The notes under the pieces: generated by a model
The model's database searches: none
Seen by the model: the letters and a program-made list of their open reading frames with translations, nothing else
Told to the model about the DNA's origin: nothing
DNA from: Scortum barcoo
Taxonomy: Eukaryota; Chordata; Actinopteri; Centrarchiformes; Terapontidae
Direction of reading: 5' to 3'
Assembly: GCA_023238725.1 (NCBI GenBank)
Contig: CM041534.1
Span: forward strand, 20,555,803-20,619,802
DNA: 64,000 nt
Position numbers and translations under genes: made by a program
Shown here: positions 1 to 13,342 of the stretch, piece after piece
Layout: each line of letters opens with the position of its first letter
Position numbering within the stretch: position 1 is the first letter of the stretch

Positions 1-1307
1 CATCCAAGAGTTGTCGTGTGTATAAAACCTTACAACACTTTTAACTGATGATTAATGGCCAGACGGAAATGACTACTGATGAAAAAGCATCTTTCCTGAC
101 CAAAAGAAAAGATTCAGACAAAGTTCAGACAAAGTCAGACTGAATAATGGAGCCTTAAACTCCTACAACACAGCCGCAGTCCCAATGGACAGTTTATAAA
201 ACCAGACAGATCCGCACCTTCTTCTTTCTTGTCAAAACCTGACGCCTACATTATCCAAAATGCAACTCAGAGCTTCAGGTGTGTCATGCCAGAAGCAGCT
301 AATGAGGCCTCAAGCAGAGAAACAGAGGTCTCATTTCTCTCCAACTCAACACCCCTGATTTATTTTCTTCTAGTCTTCAGCCTCTGACGCTGACATGACT
401 TGAGGGAGCAGATGAATATAAACTATCAGCTACATTAGCGATTGATTAGCATTAGTAAATGAGAAGCAGACTGATGTATATTCTAATATGGTTCAATTAC
501 AGACAGTCACATTTATCGTTTTTCATCACAATTAAGCCAAGTGCTGTCATTTAATAGACAAACACAATCACGCAGCGTTACCAGGCTGTTGTAATGAGGG
601 AATCTACTTCTGCTCTGATGGCTTTAAGGCACAAAACTAAGAGTTCATTATGCCGACGCTGCAGCCGGTGAGGTCACATTAGTACATATTGTTTTTGCAG
701 TGACTGTTGTTCCGTGGTTGTTCGTGTCAGAGGATGCTGTGCGAGTGAAATACTGCAGGCTCAACAATTGCCAGTGGTGGTGGAGGGCAGTAACTGAGGC
801 TGCCCTCTGTGGTAATCCCAGCGAGACACTCTGATTAAAGGATTACTGCTGCAACTAATTTCAAAGGCTGGGATAGCTCAGACCAGAGCTTGGAGGCAAA
901 AGAGGAGAGGAGGTTACAGGGGTGAGTGGACTGAGAGAGGAGACTGCCAAACCAAGAAGGAGAGCGGAGCGTGGAAGTTTGACGCACCTAAATGTTGGAG
1001 GCGAGGTGCTCACGATGCCTCCAGCACAGACTTTGTTTTGTATGCACTTCCACGCCAGCGTTGATCTAAGACAGGATGCCTCAAAGTCCCAGAAAAACCC
1101 CTCTAAGGAGCCTCAAACAGCTTTCAGTTTTCAGAGGTGCTCTAGAAAGCCGTGCAGTTACTCCCCAGAAGCCTCGGAGGATGTACATCTCCGGGGGGAC
1201 CAAATCTCCTGGCTTCATATTGCTCTGATTAAACAGTGAGAAGCCAGTGGACAGACAGATGGTAGCGTGAAAAAGTAGGACTTTCAAAAAATTCCATGCA
1301 AACGTAC

Positions 1308-1458
1308 TCGCCGAGCCGGAGCGTGTGTCGACTTTCACGTAAAGCTCGGCCTGCTCGCGGTAATGCTCCTTGCCGTAGAGAGGGGGCGACTGCCGTGAGA
1401 CGAGGTTCGATGCCATTCGGTAGACATGCGATGAGAGCCGTACCCTTTGTCTTTGAAA
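1308..1458 (-). CDS. possible internal coding exon, unrecognised
   Basis: On the minus strand an acceptor-like CTAG at 1460-1459 follows a pyrimidine-rich stretch. It opens 50 stop-free codons and ends at a plausible donor, CGA|GTACGT (donor at 1307-1306). An in-frame stop lies immediately before the acceptor. The reading frame is GC- and CpG-rich, unlike the surrounding DNA. The peptide contains the segment QSPPLYGKEHYREQAELY, polar and Tyr-rich like a cytoplasmic tail or linker. I do not recognise a family. A stop-free run of this length is not rare by chance, so this is only a candidate. Confidence 0.22.
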
Positions 1459-4400
1459 CTAGTTCAGCTCAGAAAGGAGGTCACTTCATTCTGAGACGGT
1501 ACATGTGGGACTTCAGCGCATGGTCTGATTTGTCTGCAGCAAAGTGACAAAACCGTCTAACGTTTTGCTCGCTGCAGATTAAATCCATTTTGAGCTTCGG
1601 GCTGCAGCTTCGCCCTGGATGGCTGCTACGTTCATACTTCTGCAGCACCTTGCCGGGTCTCATCTCGCCGTGACCTTTGATGTTCTAATTAAAGCAGAAA
1701 CGGGAACATATTGTCAGATAGGCTCGAGAGTCTGCTGCGTGAATACAGCTTCACCCTGCTGGTCGAAGGCTAATGTGCCTTTTTTTATTAAATGAAAAGC
1801 TCGGGGCTGCCCTACTATTAACCACAATGTCCGAGACCTTTGTTACACATCATTCCCTCTGTCTCTGCCCTTGTGTTTCTACTGTCAAATCTCTAATAAA
1901 GGCACAGTGTCCCAAAAAATCCTTCAAGGAAACACCACCAACCCTCGAAAAAAACAGACATTTGTTTCCGAATGAGTAAGGACGGTGATATAAACCTCAT
2001 TGAGACCAATCAAATCTGTAGCATATTTCTAACCCTCAGAGGGAGACTGAACCCTTCAGTTGTCCCTCACAGAGTATTTAAAAATTACAGCTGAGTGGCA
2101 GCGACCGTCTGAGGCGCGGCCGGCAGTCGGTCAGACTCTCCTGTCGTGGAGCTTTGACGGGCACCAGAAGCACAGTGACGTCCCTTTGAGGGAGTCACTG
2201 TGTGGGTTCATTCGTTACCGCTCGTCAGCCTTAAATGTCTCGAAAAGCTTGCGGGCTCACGTGTTGCATTTACTGCCACTGTGGAGGAATATCGTTCACA
2301 TACGTCGTCATAACGCTGCTCTTCCTGTCTGGCGCTAATTTTTGGCGTTGTGTATATTTATTACAAAAGAGAAAGCACTTCTAGATAACCTGCACCTGGA
2401 GTGATTTTAAACTTTCTTTTACAAGGCTCTTGATGGTTTGGAAGCAGCCTACATTACTAATTCTTTGTCCTTTTATAATCCTTCACAGCCTCTTAGATCC
2501 TCTGCTTTACTTTTTTTTATTACAAACCATCAACCAAATAGTAAAATCACCAGCTGAGCCTTTTTTAACAAAACTATGGCACTCTGTATTTTGCAGTCCA
2601 CATGTACCCTCTTTCCTTCTCTATACAGCAGCCAGTGCACACCAATCATCTTATGGTCTCTTCGGGTCAACTTTATGTATCTGTATTATTATCTTTGGGT
2701 CTATTCAGATCAGGTCTCTCTGTTTTTTCATTTATTTATGTGCTTGGGGTTTAGGTAGGTTTTACAGGGGCCTGTTTCTAAAACTTTACCATCACACTGA
2801 CCCATGCGAACCTTTGCAGGAAATTTTATTTTGGCTTTATTCTCTCCAATGAAGCCATTTTCTCCTCTTCTAAAAGTCACCCTCCTTCCTCTTTGCAGCT
2901 GTCTTGCAGAACAAGGAATAACTTTCATCTTTACTACAGTACTCTCCCACATAGGATAATTTGTGGTCACAACAGAGTCGTAAATAATGACAAAGCAGCG
3001 CACAAGTGGGACATCGGACAAGATTAATATTCCAGGGGGATGCAAGTGATAAAACCTGTTCCTCTGTAACTAAGGCACGTTAGCCAGCTCCAAATTACAA
3101 GAGATGGTTCATAAGAGACGGCACAGTCCCCAGCCTGCTACTCAAAAGACCATATGTAGGACTGGAGTCTTTCATTGTACTCCAAATTCACAGGAAACAA
3201 GGTTGTGCACACAAAACAAAGAAAAGCCTCCCGCGTAGACGTAACCTTAATTATCGCAGAATAAAAACAACAACTCCAACAAGTGTGCTAAAGAAGCAAT
3301 GGTTATTTGTGACTGTGATTATGGGGCAGAAGTACAAGAGGAGGATTAAAATCACTACATTGCACAGATAATATTAAATGCGTCGTATCTCCCATCGAGG
3401 AAATAAATCTCTCATCCCCATTTAACTCATTCATTATAATGTATTTCATCATGAACCGGCAACAGATTTGTAAGCGATGTTTTTGTTTTTCACCAGATTT
3501 AATGCTGTTTTACTGCTCAAAATGTAATTATCTCTCATTAATTAAAGCTTCTTTATTCGGTACAGCTCGCTCTGCCGTAGTGCAGATGAAACGGTCACTA
3601 ATTTGGAGATGCACCGGCTTTGTGTGAATACAGCCCCTGAAGTGTGGGAGTGATGAGAGTGTGTGGGCAGGTGGACATTAATGCTGCTACACGCTCCTGT
3701 ATTAGCAGTATTTCCTCTCTCCTGTGTAGCATCCTACTTCGGCAGGACGGCCTCGGGGAAGTCCTCATTAATAAAGCCCTTCAGGGGTTTGCTTGTTCCA
3801 AACAAAGCACGTTCGACCTTGACCTGGAAGACACAACTGATAATGGTTCAACAATCACTGAACGTTGACCATCTTAATAAAGCAAAGTGTGTAAAAGGGT
3901 GTAAGTCCAGCTAAAAATCGCAGCTGATTTAAACCCTTTTGTTAACTCCATTTGTCAGAGACAGCAATAATGTACCAAGGCTGCCAAAAACCAAAATATC
4001 CTTATAAACATTATTTGTACTTTATTACAACACCATTACTATCAATTCAATGAAGATTTAGTGCACTGGTGTTAATTAGGATAATACGCTTGTTTTTTTT
4101 AGTTAAAACAAATATATCTCAAACATTTTTTAATGTACATTGGAAAAACCTAGATATATAATATAATATAATATATAACATATATATAATATAACATAGA
4201 CATAACATTTTTCCTGCATTTTAAAACTTTTTTCTTTGGAGTTACGTGGATAAAGAGATGAGATGTCTTTTCTGTTCAGGGTCAAATTGACTTGTTCACA
4301 TAAAATAAAGTCAAATAGGGTTAAAGCTAAGGATATGTACAAATAATGACAATGTGACACCAGCCAGCAGAGAAAGCTTTATACTGAAGAAATACCTATA

Positions 4401-6244
4401 AATAGGTTTTCATACTTTAGGGTGAACCTGCAACCTAAGAAGGACGGTTAAAATATACTGCTGTTAAATCATTAAATTAATTATTATTATTATAAATAAG
4501 ACTTTTTTTATTACTTGAAGGAAAAAACATCTTTGGAAATATCAGCTGCAGTATTGAGTAGTAGTGGGATCTTAACCAAACATCTTGATTGTTTGCAGGA
4601 TGTTTGTTTGGAAATTTGGTCCAAACACAAGATGTACGTCCATGCTTGTCAATAAGAAAGAGATATAAGCTAAAACAGTGAATGTGCGTCATGATTCAAA
4701 ATAACCAGTAACTTTAGCCATTTCAGACTCCAGAATCGCTAAAACAGTCAAATATGTGCAAATAATGCAAAGTAAATGTTCACGTTCACTTTTAATATGA
4801 CGCAGCTCGGAGCTTTCTCTTTTGTTGGCTGCTATTCAGTCTTTGAAAACACCAGCCAATGACAGAATGATGATGTTTAAACTAAAAAGATTTTATTGGT
4901 TATAAGCAAAGATTTTTACAAAGACAGGGAGCACCTCCTTGAAACCAGACAACTAAAGTGTAAGAATACATTTTGGCCCTTTTCAGTACTGATTTATTCT
5001 CAGCGGAGACCACATGATGTGATGTACAGAGCAGATCTGTGAGATGTGGTGGGAAAAAAATGTGAAATTTAATTTCATCTGGACTTTTGGCATTTCCCTC
5101 AGCCCACACTGAGAGATAATTCAGCAAACCTCTGGCTGAATGAGCTATATGAGTTTTACCGTTCATGTCGGTGCTATTGCCTGCTTTTTATATGAAAGGT
5201 ATAAAATGTGCTACATAAATAGTATTATCATTATCATTATCATTATCATGTTTTCCACTTTGAATAAAACAAGAGAAAAACAGATATTCTTTAAGAAGAG
5301 CAGATGAGTGTATTTGTGTGATAAATGTTGACGAAGTTCCTACGATGTCACACTTTCCACTTTTCCAGGATGATGACGCGACAGCTGAGAGATCTTATTT
5401 CTCACTGGCTCAACGTGGTCCTGAATGTAACACTGACTGCACAGGTGTAAGTGGCAGCACACTTGACACCTGGACACTGCCTGCATACTGTAATGTGGTA
5501 ACAGCAGAGTGAGTAAACCTGCTGTTTCAAGTCAGGCCAGCACAAAAAGGAGAAGCTCGAATTTAACATGAATACTGGATGCTAAATATCTCAATTGGGA
5601 TGCATTAAAAGGCTCTTTCAAAACTAAATACATGTTTTAAAGATATTTTGGTCTCAGCAGCAATTATCATCAAATGGCAACAAGATAGCTTATAGCATCA
5701 GCCTCTTCTGTTTTTCATTAATAAAGCAGAAAAACAACATATCGAACAGACTCACTGTAAGTAATCTATGGCTGCAGCTAATGATAATAATGTCTATAAT
5801 ATTTCAAAATTATGAAAATCAGCCATTATATTTGTCCTTATTTGTCCAACCTACAGACCAAAACATAAAGAAATTCAGTTTATCGTATGTGATTTTAAAA
5901 AAAAAGCAACAACTCCTTGTGTGTAAAGCTAAAATCAAAGATAATTTGTCGACAAACAACTGAAACAGCAAAACCAGAAAGCTTCATTGCATTTAGGCTG
6001 AATTTGAATTTATCTTTCCTTCAATTTAAGAGTCACATCAACCAGCAGAACGTATTTTTTTGTGAGCAAAATCATCAATAAGTCAGTTTAATTATCGATA
6101 TCAAAAAGAATATTGATTGTTAACGATAAGAGGAAAAAATGGGACAACAACATGGTGACTGGTGATGTCGCAGCTTTGCAGTCTGTGGTTTATCCTTTAA
6201 TAAATCCGTCACCAGCAGCTCCACTAACACCACCTACTCTTCTA

Positions 6245-6246
<2 letters not shown>

Positions 6247-6275
<29 letters not shown>
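6247..6275. repeat. (TG)n microsatellite
   Basis: Uninterrupted TG dinucleotide array. A second, interrupted TG tract lies at about 6419-6452. Confidence 0.95.
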
Positions 6276-6277
<2 letters not shown>

Positions 6278-7699
6278 GTGTACATACTTCAGTGTCAGTG
6301 TGTCATGTGTGCCGGAGGAAGCCGGATCTACCCCCTAGTTCTTTACAGCTGTGGGAGACGTTTCTGTTTAATGAGGTCTAGAAAGGCTCTCCCCTCAATT
6401 ACTATCTATCAGCTCTCAGTGTGTGTGTTTTTGTTTGTGTGTGTGTGTGTGAGTGTATGCGTTTGAGTGTCGAGGGTCATTTAACTCCCCCTCTTACTCC
6501 TCTTCAAGTCATCATCAATTCATCATCAGTAAGTGCAAATAGTCAGATGTCGTCTGGGTGAACAACAGTGCATAAAATTTATCGTAATAAAGAGAAATAT
6601 GATTAGTCTTTTCACAGCTGATATTGATCACTAATATAACATCATTAAATCTGACTATACCACCAAGAAGTCGCCCTTAAGGTAAATAAACTTCAAGCTG
6701 ACAAAAAGTTCTGTTCAATCATGTTTATCTTTGAGGTCCAACAAACAATATTCAATGCATTTCCGTCTTTCAAGCAATGTTTAAATACACCACTGTTGTT
6801 TTTTCTACATTTGTTGACAGATCACCACCATCAACTGTCAACTTTATGCTGCCTGCATCCTCGTGTGCACATGCGATATAATAATAACACGTCTTCATAA
6901 TGCTCCAAAGTGTTGGTAGCAGTCAGACATCCAACAGGTTACCTTCAACTCGCCTTGAAACTACCGAACAGAAGACACAGTTACAGCAAAGTGTGCTCTG
7001 TTGACTTTGCGACAACAAAACTGTACGAGAACTACCTAAAAATGTAACCTTTTTTTCCGATTTTGCGTAACATAGACACTTCTAATAAAAGTTAAGATGA
7101 TTTGATTTATTTTTAAATAACCTAAATCCTTTCCTTTATATGTAAAATAATTCAATTTAAACCTCTGCGGCTATTTATCGCTGCTAAATTCTGACTTAAA
7201 GCAGCATGAAAAAACCTTTTTAGCAGTGATTTTGGCGACCCCTGTGGACATAGGCAGTATTGTTTCACCTAACCTAAGTAGATTTAGCGGAAAAAAATCA
7301 TTTCAATTTCATAGAGAAAATTTACTTTCTCAATTTAATTAAAACATTTATGTTTTGTGCGTTACAGTTTTTATTTTAATATCTTAATTTTCATCATATA
7401 ACCAGCTATGAGATCTTTTCTTAAGAAGCCCTTAAAAAGTGAAACCACATCGATATTAAACATCTGTTTACAGATGTGGTATCACCGCAGTAATGGCGGC
7501 TTGTCTATCTGCATATCTGTGCTTGTTTTATTCACACAGCAGCATAATTTAAGTCATACTTAGACGTAAACCCTTCACACACACACACGCACACAAACCA
7601 AATCACGCTGCGTTCAGGGGGAGTAGAGCATCCTCTTTTTTCAGATGTGACTTCCAACTGCCTGGAGGGAAATGGATTAAAACCTAACTGGCGTCACTT

Positions 7700-7701
<2 letters not shown>

Positions 7702-7741
<40 letters not shown>
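7702..7741. repeat. (CA)n microsatellite
   Basis: About 20 uninterrupted CA units. Shorter CA-rich runs flank it at about 7577-7600 and 7810-7826. Confidence 0.95.
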
Positions 7742-8559
7742 GCTCTGTCTACACCCCCAAAGTCGTTCTAGCACACCAAGTGCTTCACCCTTCACCCGCC
7801 CCCTATTAACACACACTCACACACAGAGGGGATCTCTCTTCTTGCAGAAGTCTATTATTAGCTGTTCAACCCAGAGACAAACTAATGACACGTTGGGATG
7901 AATCACCAGAGCTGCTGCCTCCAACTATCATTACACTCACAGAGCTGCTACAGTAGACAGCCATGTAGGATGTTGGCCACCACACAAACACATGCACGCG
8001 CACACACTCAAACACACCCGTACCATCAGTCTGCTTCAAGAACCGCCGCATGAAGTTCTCGTCCATGAACCCCCACCAACACCGCCCCGAGGCCCACGTG
8101 TCTGCAGGTTTTTATTCCAGCACCTGATTCAACAAACGCCCCTTTATCTGACGTCTTACACCACCGTACTTCTTGAAATGAGCCGGATGTCTGCCCAGAT
8201 TTAGAAGTCTGATATGTGCTGATTAAAAGCTGCATCAAACATTATTTTTATTTTAATATGCGAAAGGAATTGCTTATATTGATGAGCCCAAAGAGATTCT
8301 GTAGCTCTCTGGAAGCTTGTTATCGGTTTATTGTCATAGAGGACTCAAGAAACCAGAAAATATTTGCATTTTAGAGGCTAGAATCAGAGAATTTTGACAC
8401 TTTTTTAATTAAAAAAATGACACAAAATAATTATATGATGATAATTGATTATCATATTAGTGGGTGATTGATATAGCAGTGGACAAATAATCGATTAATC
8501 AACTAATCGTTGTACTTCTAGTTACATCTGGTTCAGTTTTTATTGTGACGACAGCTGAC

Positions 8560-8930
8560 TTCACGTTACCTTACATAAAAACAAGCCCAAGGTAGTACAA
8601 AAGTTACATTCAGTAAAGTAGAGCTTTAGTATCAGCCATGCTCGTTATCTGCAGATATTGATACCCATTTGGTATTCAGTGAGAAGAAGTCATTTCAGCC
8701 ATAACAGGCAGCTTTAAAAACTCAGTTTACACGACCTGCCCGGCACCAAAACAAAGACAGATGCCGTTAGAGACCAGCTGATGAACATAATGAAGCATTT
8801 AACGACTAAAGAAGCAGATATTTACCTCAGAAAGCGGTGGAGACCAAAATCAGAGCTAAAAGAAGACTTCAACTCATCAGGTCGAGACAAACAGGACTCC
8901 ACATGAACGATGACTCATTAATTAATGAAT
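8560..8930. repeat. dispersed repeat fragment
   Basis: The stretch around 8832-8870 (GGTGGAGACCAAAATCAGAG followed by CTAAAAGAAG) recurs in inverted orientation at about 10,165-10,205. The wording resembles a non-autonomous repeat common in teleost genomes. I cannot name the family with certainty. Confidence 0.45.
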
Positions 8931-10164
8931 CATGTTGCTCCATAATAACACGATACATTTGCCAATATGTTACATCCGCAGTTTTTTCTGCTGCGCCTAG
9001 GTGCCAACAACAGCTATTATTACTGCTCTGAGTGAAATTTAGTCAGCTTTAGACATGTTGAGACAAACAGATCAACAGGTGCCTTGGTGGTCAGGGTTTA
9101 AAGCAGAGGAGCAGAGATTTTCAGCCTCTTTAAGTGTCGTTTACAGCTGTTACAGCTAAAAAGCTTCAAGTCTGAGGGCTTTTGTTGTATATCATTCTCT
9201 GTGTCTCTTTTAGATCATTTCCCATCGTCTCTCCACTGTGTCTCTCTTACAAAAAGGCCAAAAACCAAAAGCTTCTGTTGCCTTTTAGGGCATCAAAAAA
9301 AGTCTCAGCACTGGAACTACTGATATGAAAAACATTTATAATGATACTCATTGTTTGACACTTCCTTCCCTGCGATTTTCAACATCTCCCATACTTAATA
9401 AGACGAACGGAGACATCAGAGGGGGAGAGTTGCCACAGTATAAACACTTATCTCGCAGTATTTATCGCCATGTTTCGCCTCTGTTGAAGAGAAGTCAGCA
9501 GGAAAAATAACAGAGAAAACCCAAAGAACCTGGTGTACCGCTTACATTCAGGCTGACTATTGCTCAAGGATGCCTGGCTTGTTACCACGACAACCAACGT
9601 ATGCGATGCAAAGGGGATGTCAAACATACGTGTGTGCTTTCGCTGCAGAGACGGCGAGCCCAGATACACAGCTTGAACTGGCAGTGGGCATCGCTAATGG
9701 GAGCCTAAGTGATACATTAAGATCGAGTATCGCCTCAGAAAGGGAGCTGATACCTGATCTGTGCTCGAAGTCCTGCACCGGAGGGGGGGAGTCTGCAGGT
9801 GTACCTCCTAGAAAATATTGTGGCAGGCTCCTTTCAGGCATTAAAACACTTTTAAACCGAGTGGCACTAAAATCGAACCCTGCTGCTTCTTTCATGTTAT
9901 CTCCACCAGCTGGACAGAAGAAATGTGAAAGTATGCTGTGAATATTCCTCCAAATTAAACAGTAAAATGCATCATCGGTCTGTCCACCTGAACGACATAT
10001 GAGCTTTTTCTACTAGCAGGACGTCATCACTGTTTTCTGATCTTACGTCTCGATCTTGTGAGTTTTTTTCTGGCTTAAGTTTAGGCACAAAAATGACTTT
10101 GCTAGGTTTAAGGAAACGTCGGTTTTGTCGCAAAATATCTACAATGACTCTTTTTTACGGCCAC

Positions 10165-10460
10165 TTAGCTCTTCTTTTAGCTCTGTTTTTGGTCTCCACC
10201 ACCTCCTAAAGGGAAACGTCTGGCTCTTTAGCTGCTAGTTGTTCATTTTATCTGTTTGAAGGTGAAGCAAGTGATGTACGGTGGTTGTTTGAGATCTGTC
10301 AGATGAACCAGCTTAGTAAAGTTGTGGACAGATAAACAGTGAACCAAAACTAAAAGCCTCGTGAAGCCGTGAGGAGCTGCAGATTCAGCTGATAATCCTC
10401 TGCAGGTTCATCACCACATGAGGCCCCTTTCATAGCCTTTTTTTGGACACTTGTCATTTA
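10165..10460. repeat. dispersed repeat fragment, inverted partner of 8560-8930
   Basis: The left part is the reverse complement of the 8832-8870 motif. The right part (GGACAGATAAACAGTGAAC and beyond) also matches 22,634-22,730 inside smg8 intron 3. Three partial copies in one window support a dispersed family. Confidence 0.45.
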
Positions 10461-11449
10461 ATAAATTAATGTAATAATATTGATTATAGCCACTTTTAGG
10501 TTAGGAAGTTAGAGTGGTTTGGGTAAAATAACTACCTGTACAGGACATTCAGTTCAGCGTGTGACCCAAGAATTACTGTCAAAAGATGGTACTCTGTTTA
10601 TATGTCAGTATTCGAGTATTTTAACTATTACAGGAAGAGTTCTGGACAATGAGCAGCTGTTGAAGGTTTACATTTTCCAAGACAAATGACAAAATTGTAA
10701 TTTTCCACATCACTTTGTCTCCTGCAGCAAGAACAAACTGAACCGTGACCCTAAAACTGAGGTCCATATCGAATCATGGGTTTACCGCACCGTTACACCC
10801 CCCATAATAATGCCACGCTATTTCCTTCTTTACTACGTCTGTGTCTTTCGGTCATTTGCTGAAAAAGACTGATAGAGGGCAGAGACATATTCACGTTCCC
10901 CTGAATATTTTGGCAAACATTGACGATTTCTGTGGCATCACGTCAAAATTTCTCTGTCTGTGACCTTGACCTTCTGTGACCTCCCTCTTGACCTTGAGAG
11001 TAGCTGGAGCAGCTCGCTCCCCTTTTAGATAAACTGCTCCGTGGAGAGAGGCCAAAGAGTGAATCATAGACTCCAACAAGCCAGGCGTACTGTATGAGAT
11101 GCCACCTCGGCCAGAAAAAAAGAGGAGATCTTTAACAAAGCGAGCTGAGGCGGCGAGCTGCAGTTATTCTGGTAAGTTTGGCTAATGACCGTCTCACAAA
11201 GCCAGATTGGACGGACTCCATTTAAATGACAACTTCAGCTTGGAGCCAAACGCTGACTTTTTTTTTTTTCTGATCAGACGCCGATCTAACTGTTCTCGTG
11301 CGCTTTGGAAAGCTGTCCACTGAACAATTACAACTCGCGGTGTAATCACATGTTTCCGCCTTGTTTCAGCTTTGTTCGACATCAGAGGGCTTGTAGTTGT
11401 CAGGGAGCCCAGAGAGTTGTTATAAAACCTATTTTTGAACTTTTTTTTT

Positions 11450-11850
11450 TTAGAAGAAGTACTCAGATCCTTTAATTAAGTAAAGCTCAGAAATTCCACC
11501 GTATACGATATAATCTATTACATCTAAAAGTCCTGCATAGAAAGTGTGCTGAAGTAAAAGTACTATCAGCAACACGTACTGAAAATATCAAACATTTTTA
11601 GTGAGACAGATTCTTCTGTTCAGGAAGTTGTAGGATTATTATTGTGATTATAATAAACGGTTAGTTTAGTCATTTGTTTTCAATTCATTCAATCTTAATC
11701 TGCAAACTGTGTGTGATCAGTGTAGTGAAAAGTAAAGTACACTATTTTCTCTGAAATGGAGCGGAGAAGAAGTATTAAGTGGCAGAAAATACAAATAAAT
11801 CTAAATAAATCGAGTAAATTGCGAGTAATTTTAAGTATTTGTATGTTCTT
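11450..11850. mobile_element. hAT-type miniature element relic (CAGTGGTGGAA family)
   Basis: It contains the typical interior wording AGTACTCAGATCCTTTAATT, AAAAGTCCTGCAT and AAAGTACTATCAGCAAC. This is shared with the better preserved copy at 48,266-48,547 and the copies at 24,714 and 27,024. Ends are degraded, so the limits are approximate. There is no coding capacity. Confidence 0.4.
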
Positions 11851-12029
11851 TGTGTGAGGTGAGACGAAACAACAACATTCATTTTTATATTTGATGTTTC
11901 TTCACTTTTAAAGTGCCTGTTTTTTTTTTTCTTTTTCTCGCCATGTTTATTGTTATGCACCAGATTACACAGAAGGTAAATTCCTCAAATGTGAAAACTT
12001 GCATGTCTGTAAACCTGATTCTGTTTCTG

Positions 12030-12220
12030 GAACAATTAAATCAGGATAATTCAAGAAGAATCTACAAAATAACAGCATTTCTTTGCAAAACATTTAGTGT
12101 TGCCATGTTATTGAAAGCGTTTTATTGTAATAATTCAGGAAAAATCTTTAAATAACACTATTTCTCTGCCAGATGTTTCATGTCACTTTGCTGAGGGTGT
12201 TTTATCGTAATAACTCTGCA
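12030..12220. repeat. diverged short tandem duplication, period about 84 bp
   Basis: The block at about 12,068-12,138 (ending in GTTTTATTGTAATAATTCAG) is repeated with substitutions at about 12,152-12,220 (GTTTTATCGTAATAACTCTG), and a partial third copy precedes it. Confidence 0.5.
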
Positions 12221-12780
12221 TCTCTCTGCAGACCCTTTAATGAACGCTATACATTCATGGTCTCTGTGCTTCACCTGAATGAGGATATTTTACTTTTAAT
12301 TTTGCTCTTTTTGTCTGACAGTGTCCACATGCAGCTGTCGGAGCGTTTTTTGAACAAGCAGCAGTCCCCCTGCCACTCGCTGCCCTAGATGAGTCCTTCC
12401 ACCCTCGTCTCCCCAGCACAGTTTCTGCACCTATTTTGGATTCAAAACCAGGCCAGGAAGCGGAGCTCAGGGCAGAGCTCTCTCTCAGCACGACTCGCCT
12501 CAGTTTCAATGTCTCTGCCAAGTTTTGTTCCACCTCTCACAAAATAAAATAAAATAAAAAAATAAAAAAAAGGATTCAAAGGAAATTCACTTGCAATGAC
12601 TCAAATTAAAAATCATGCAGAGTGTCAGAGGAGCTCTGTGCATCCTCCTGAAAGAACCTGCTCCCCCTTTTTTTTAAAAGATTTTAGATAGATTTCATCT
12701 TCAGGTTTTTTTTTCTTAATATTTCCCCATTTCACCGTGATTCTCAGAGAGTAAACCCCCTCCTTCTCTAACGATCGAGG

Positions 12781-12861
12781 CTAATAACGTAACCGGTGGG
12801 GTTTATTTATAGCCTCCATGAAGATGCGCTCAGCAGTGATGGCGATGGCGTCCTCCCCCAC
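12781..12861 (-). CDS. possible small terminal exon, unrecognised
   Basis: On the minus strand an acceptor-like GTAG (AG at 12,863-12,862) is followed by 26 sense codons and a TAG stop at 12,783-12,781. The peptide begins VGEDAIAITAERIFMEAINK and looks like an amphipathic helix. Codons are mostly GC-ending. It lies about 480 bp downstream of the 61-codon minus-strand ORF, in the same direction. I could not find a good donor joining the two in frame, so the link is unproven and it may be chance. Confidence 0.2.
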   Translation of the reverse strand: MGEDAIAITAERIFMEAINKPHRLRY

Positions 12862-12975
12862 CTACACCATGATGACGTCGTGCTGTTACGCAAATCCAGG
12901 GGTTCACCTTTTGCAGACCTCGAGCACTGACACAGCTGCAAACTGCAAACGTGTGGCACGAACGGGAACCAGGAA

Positions 12976-13009
<34 letters not shown>
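12976..13009. repeat. (CA)n(TA)n compound microsatellite
   Basis: An uninterrupted CA array runs directly into a short TA array and then GA repeats. It lies between the two minus-strand coding candidates of this block. Confidence 0.95.
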
Positions 13010-13342
13010 TTATATAGAGAGAGATAAATAAATATTAAGATGCATTTTTCTAAAGAGGAATAAAGCAGTCTGGTGCGCCACAGCCCCGCTCCAGCTTTTT
13101 GAACTTTTATCCTCTTTAAAGACACTAAACTTGCTCTCGGACACACCCCGCGCGGTGAGGAGCAGGTCCCCGGCTCATCTGATGTGGACTCAGCCAGACC
13201 CGGGTCGCGCTACCTGCCCCCCCAACAAACAAACAAACAAACTGAAGCACAACCAGCGAGTTCACTTCAGCGCACCGAGCGAGCAGCATGCATGTCTTTT
13301 ATTCTTAAATTCATTTTATTCTAAGAGAAAGTGCACACTTAA

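Larger units (their letters stand above)
1..12780. other. gene-poor flank, mostly no recognisable genes
   Basis: I see no convincing gene in this stretch. Open frames here are short, low in coding character, and often formed by microsatellite or AT-rich sequence. It holds TG and CA microsatellites, an ATTATC-type simple repeat near 5223-5248, diverged dispersed repeats (8560-8930, 10165-10460, 11450-11850), a short local tandem duplication (12,030-12,220) and one weak exon candidate on the minus strand at 1308-1458. It could hold distal regulatory elements or introns of a gene outside the window, which cannot be judged from one sequence. Confidence 0.6.

Noticed and set aside
922..1239. 105-codon plus-strand frame in the left flank
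   Set aside because: It begins at a non-ATG codon, shows no family resemblance or domain-like pattern, and overlaps the minus-strand exon candidate region.
2430..2852. 140-codon hydrophobic frame resembling a membrane protein
   Set aside because: T-rich DNA yields Leu/Phe/Ile codons by composition. There is no Kozak context or family match.
7647..7901. Frame with a Thr-His repeat
   Set aside because: The repeat is the CA microsatellite read in frame; there is no other coding evidence.
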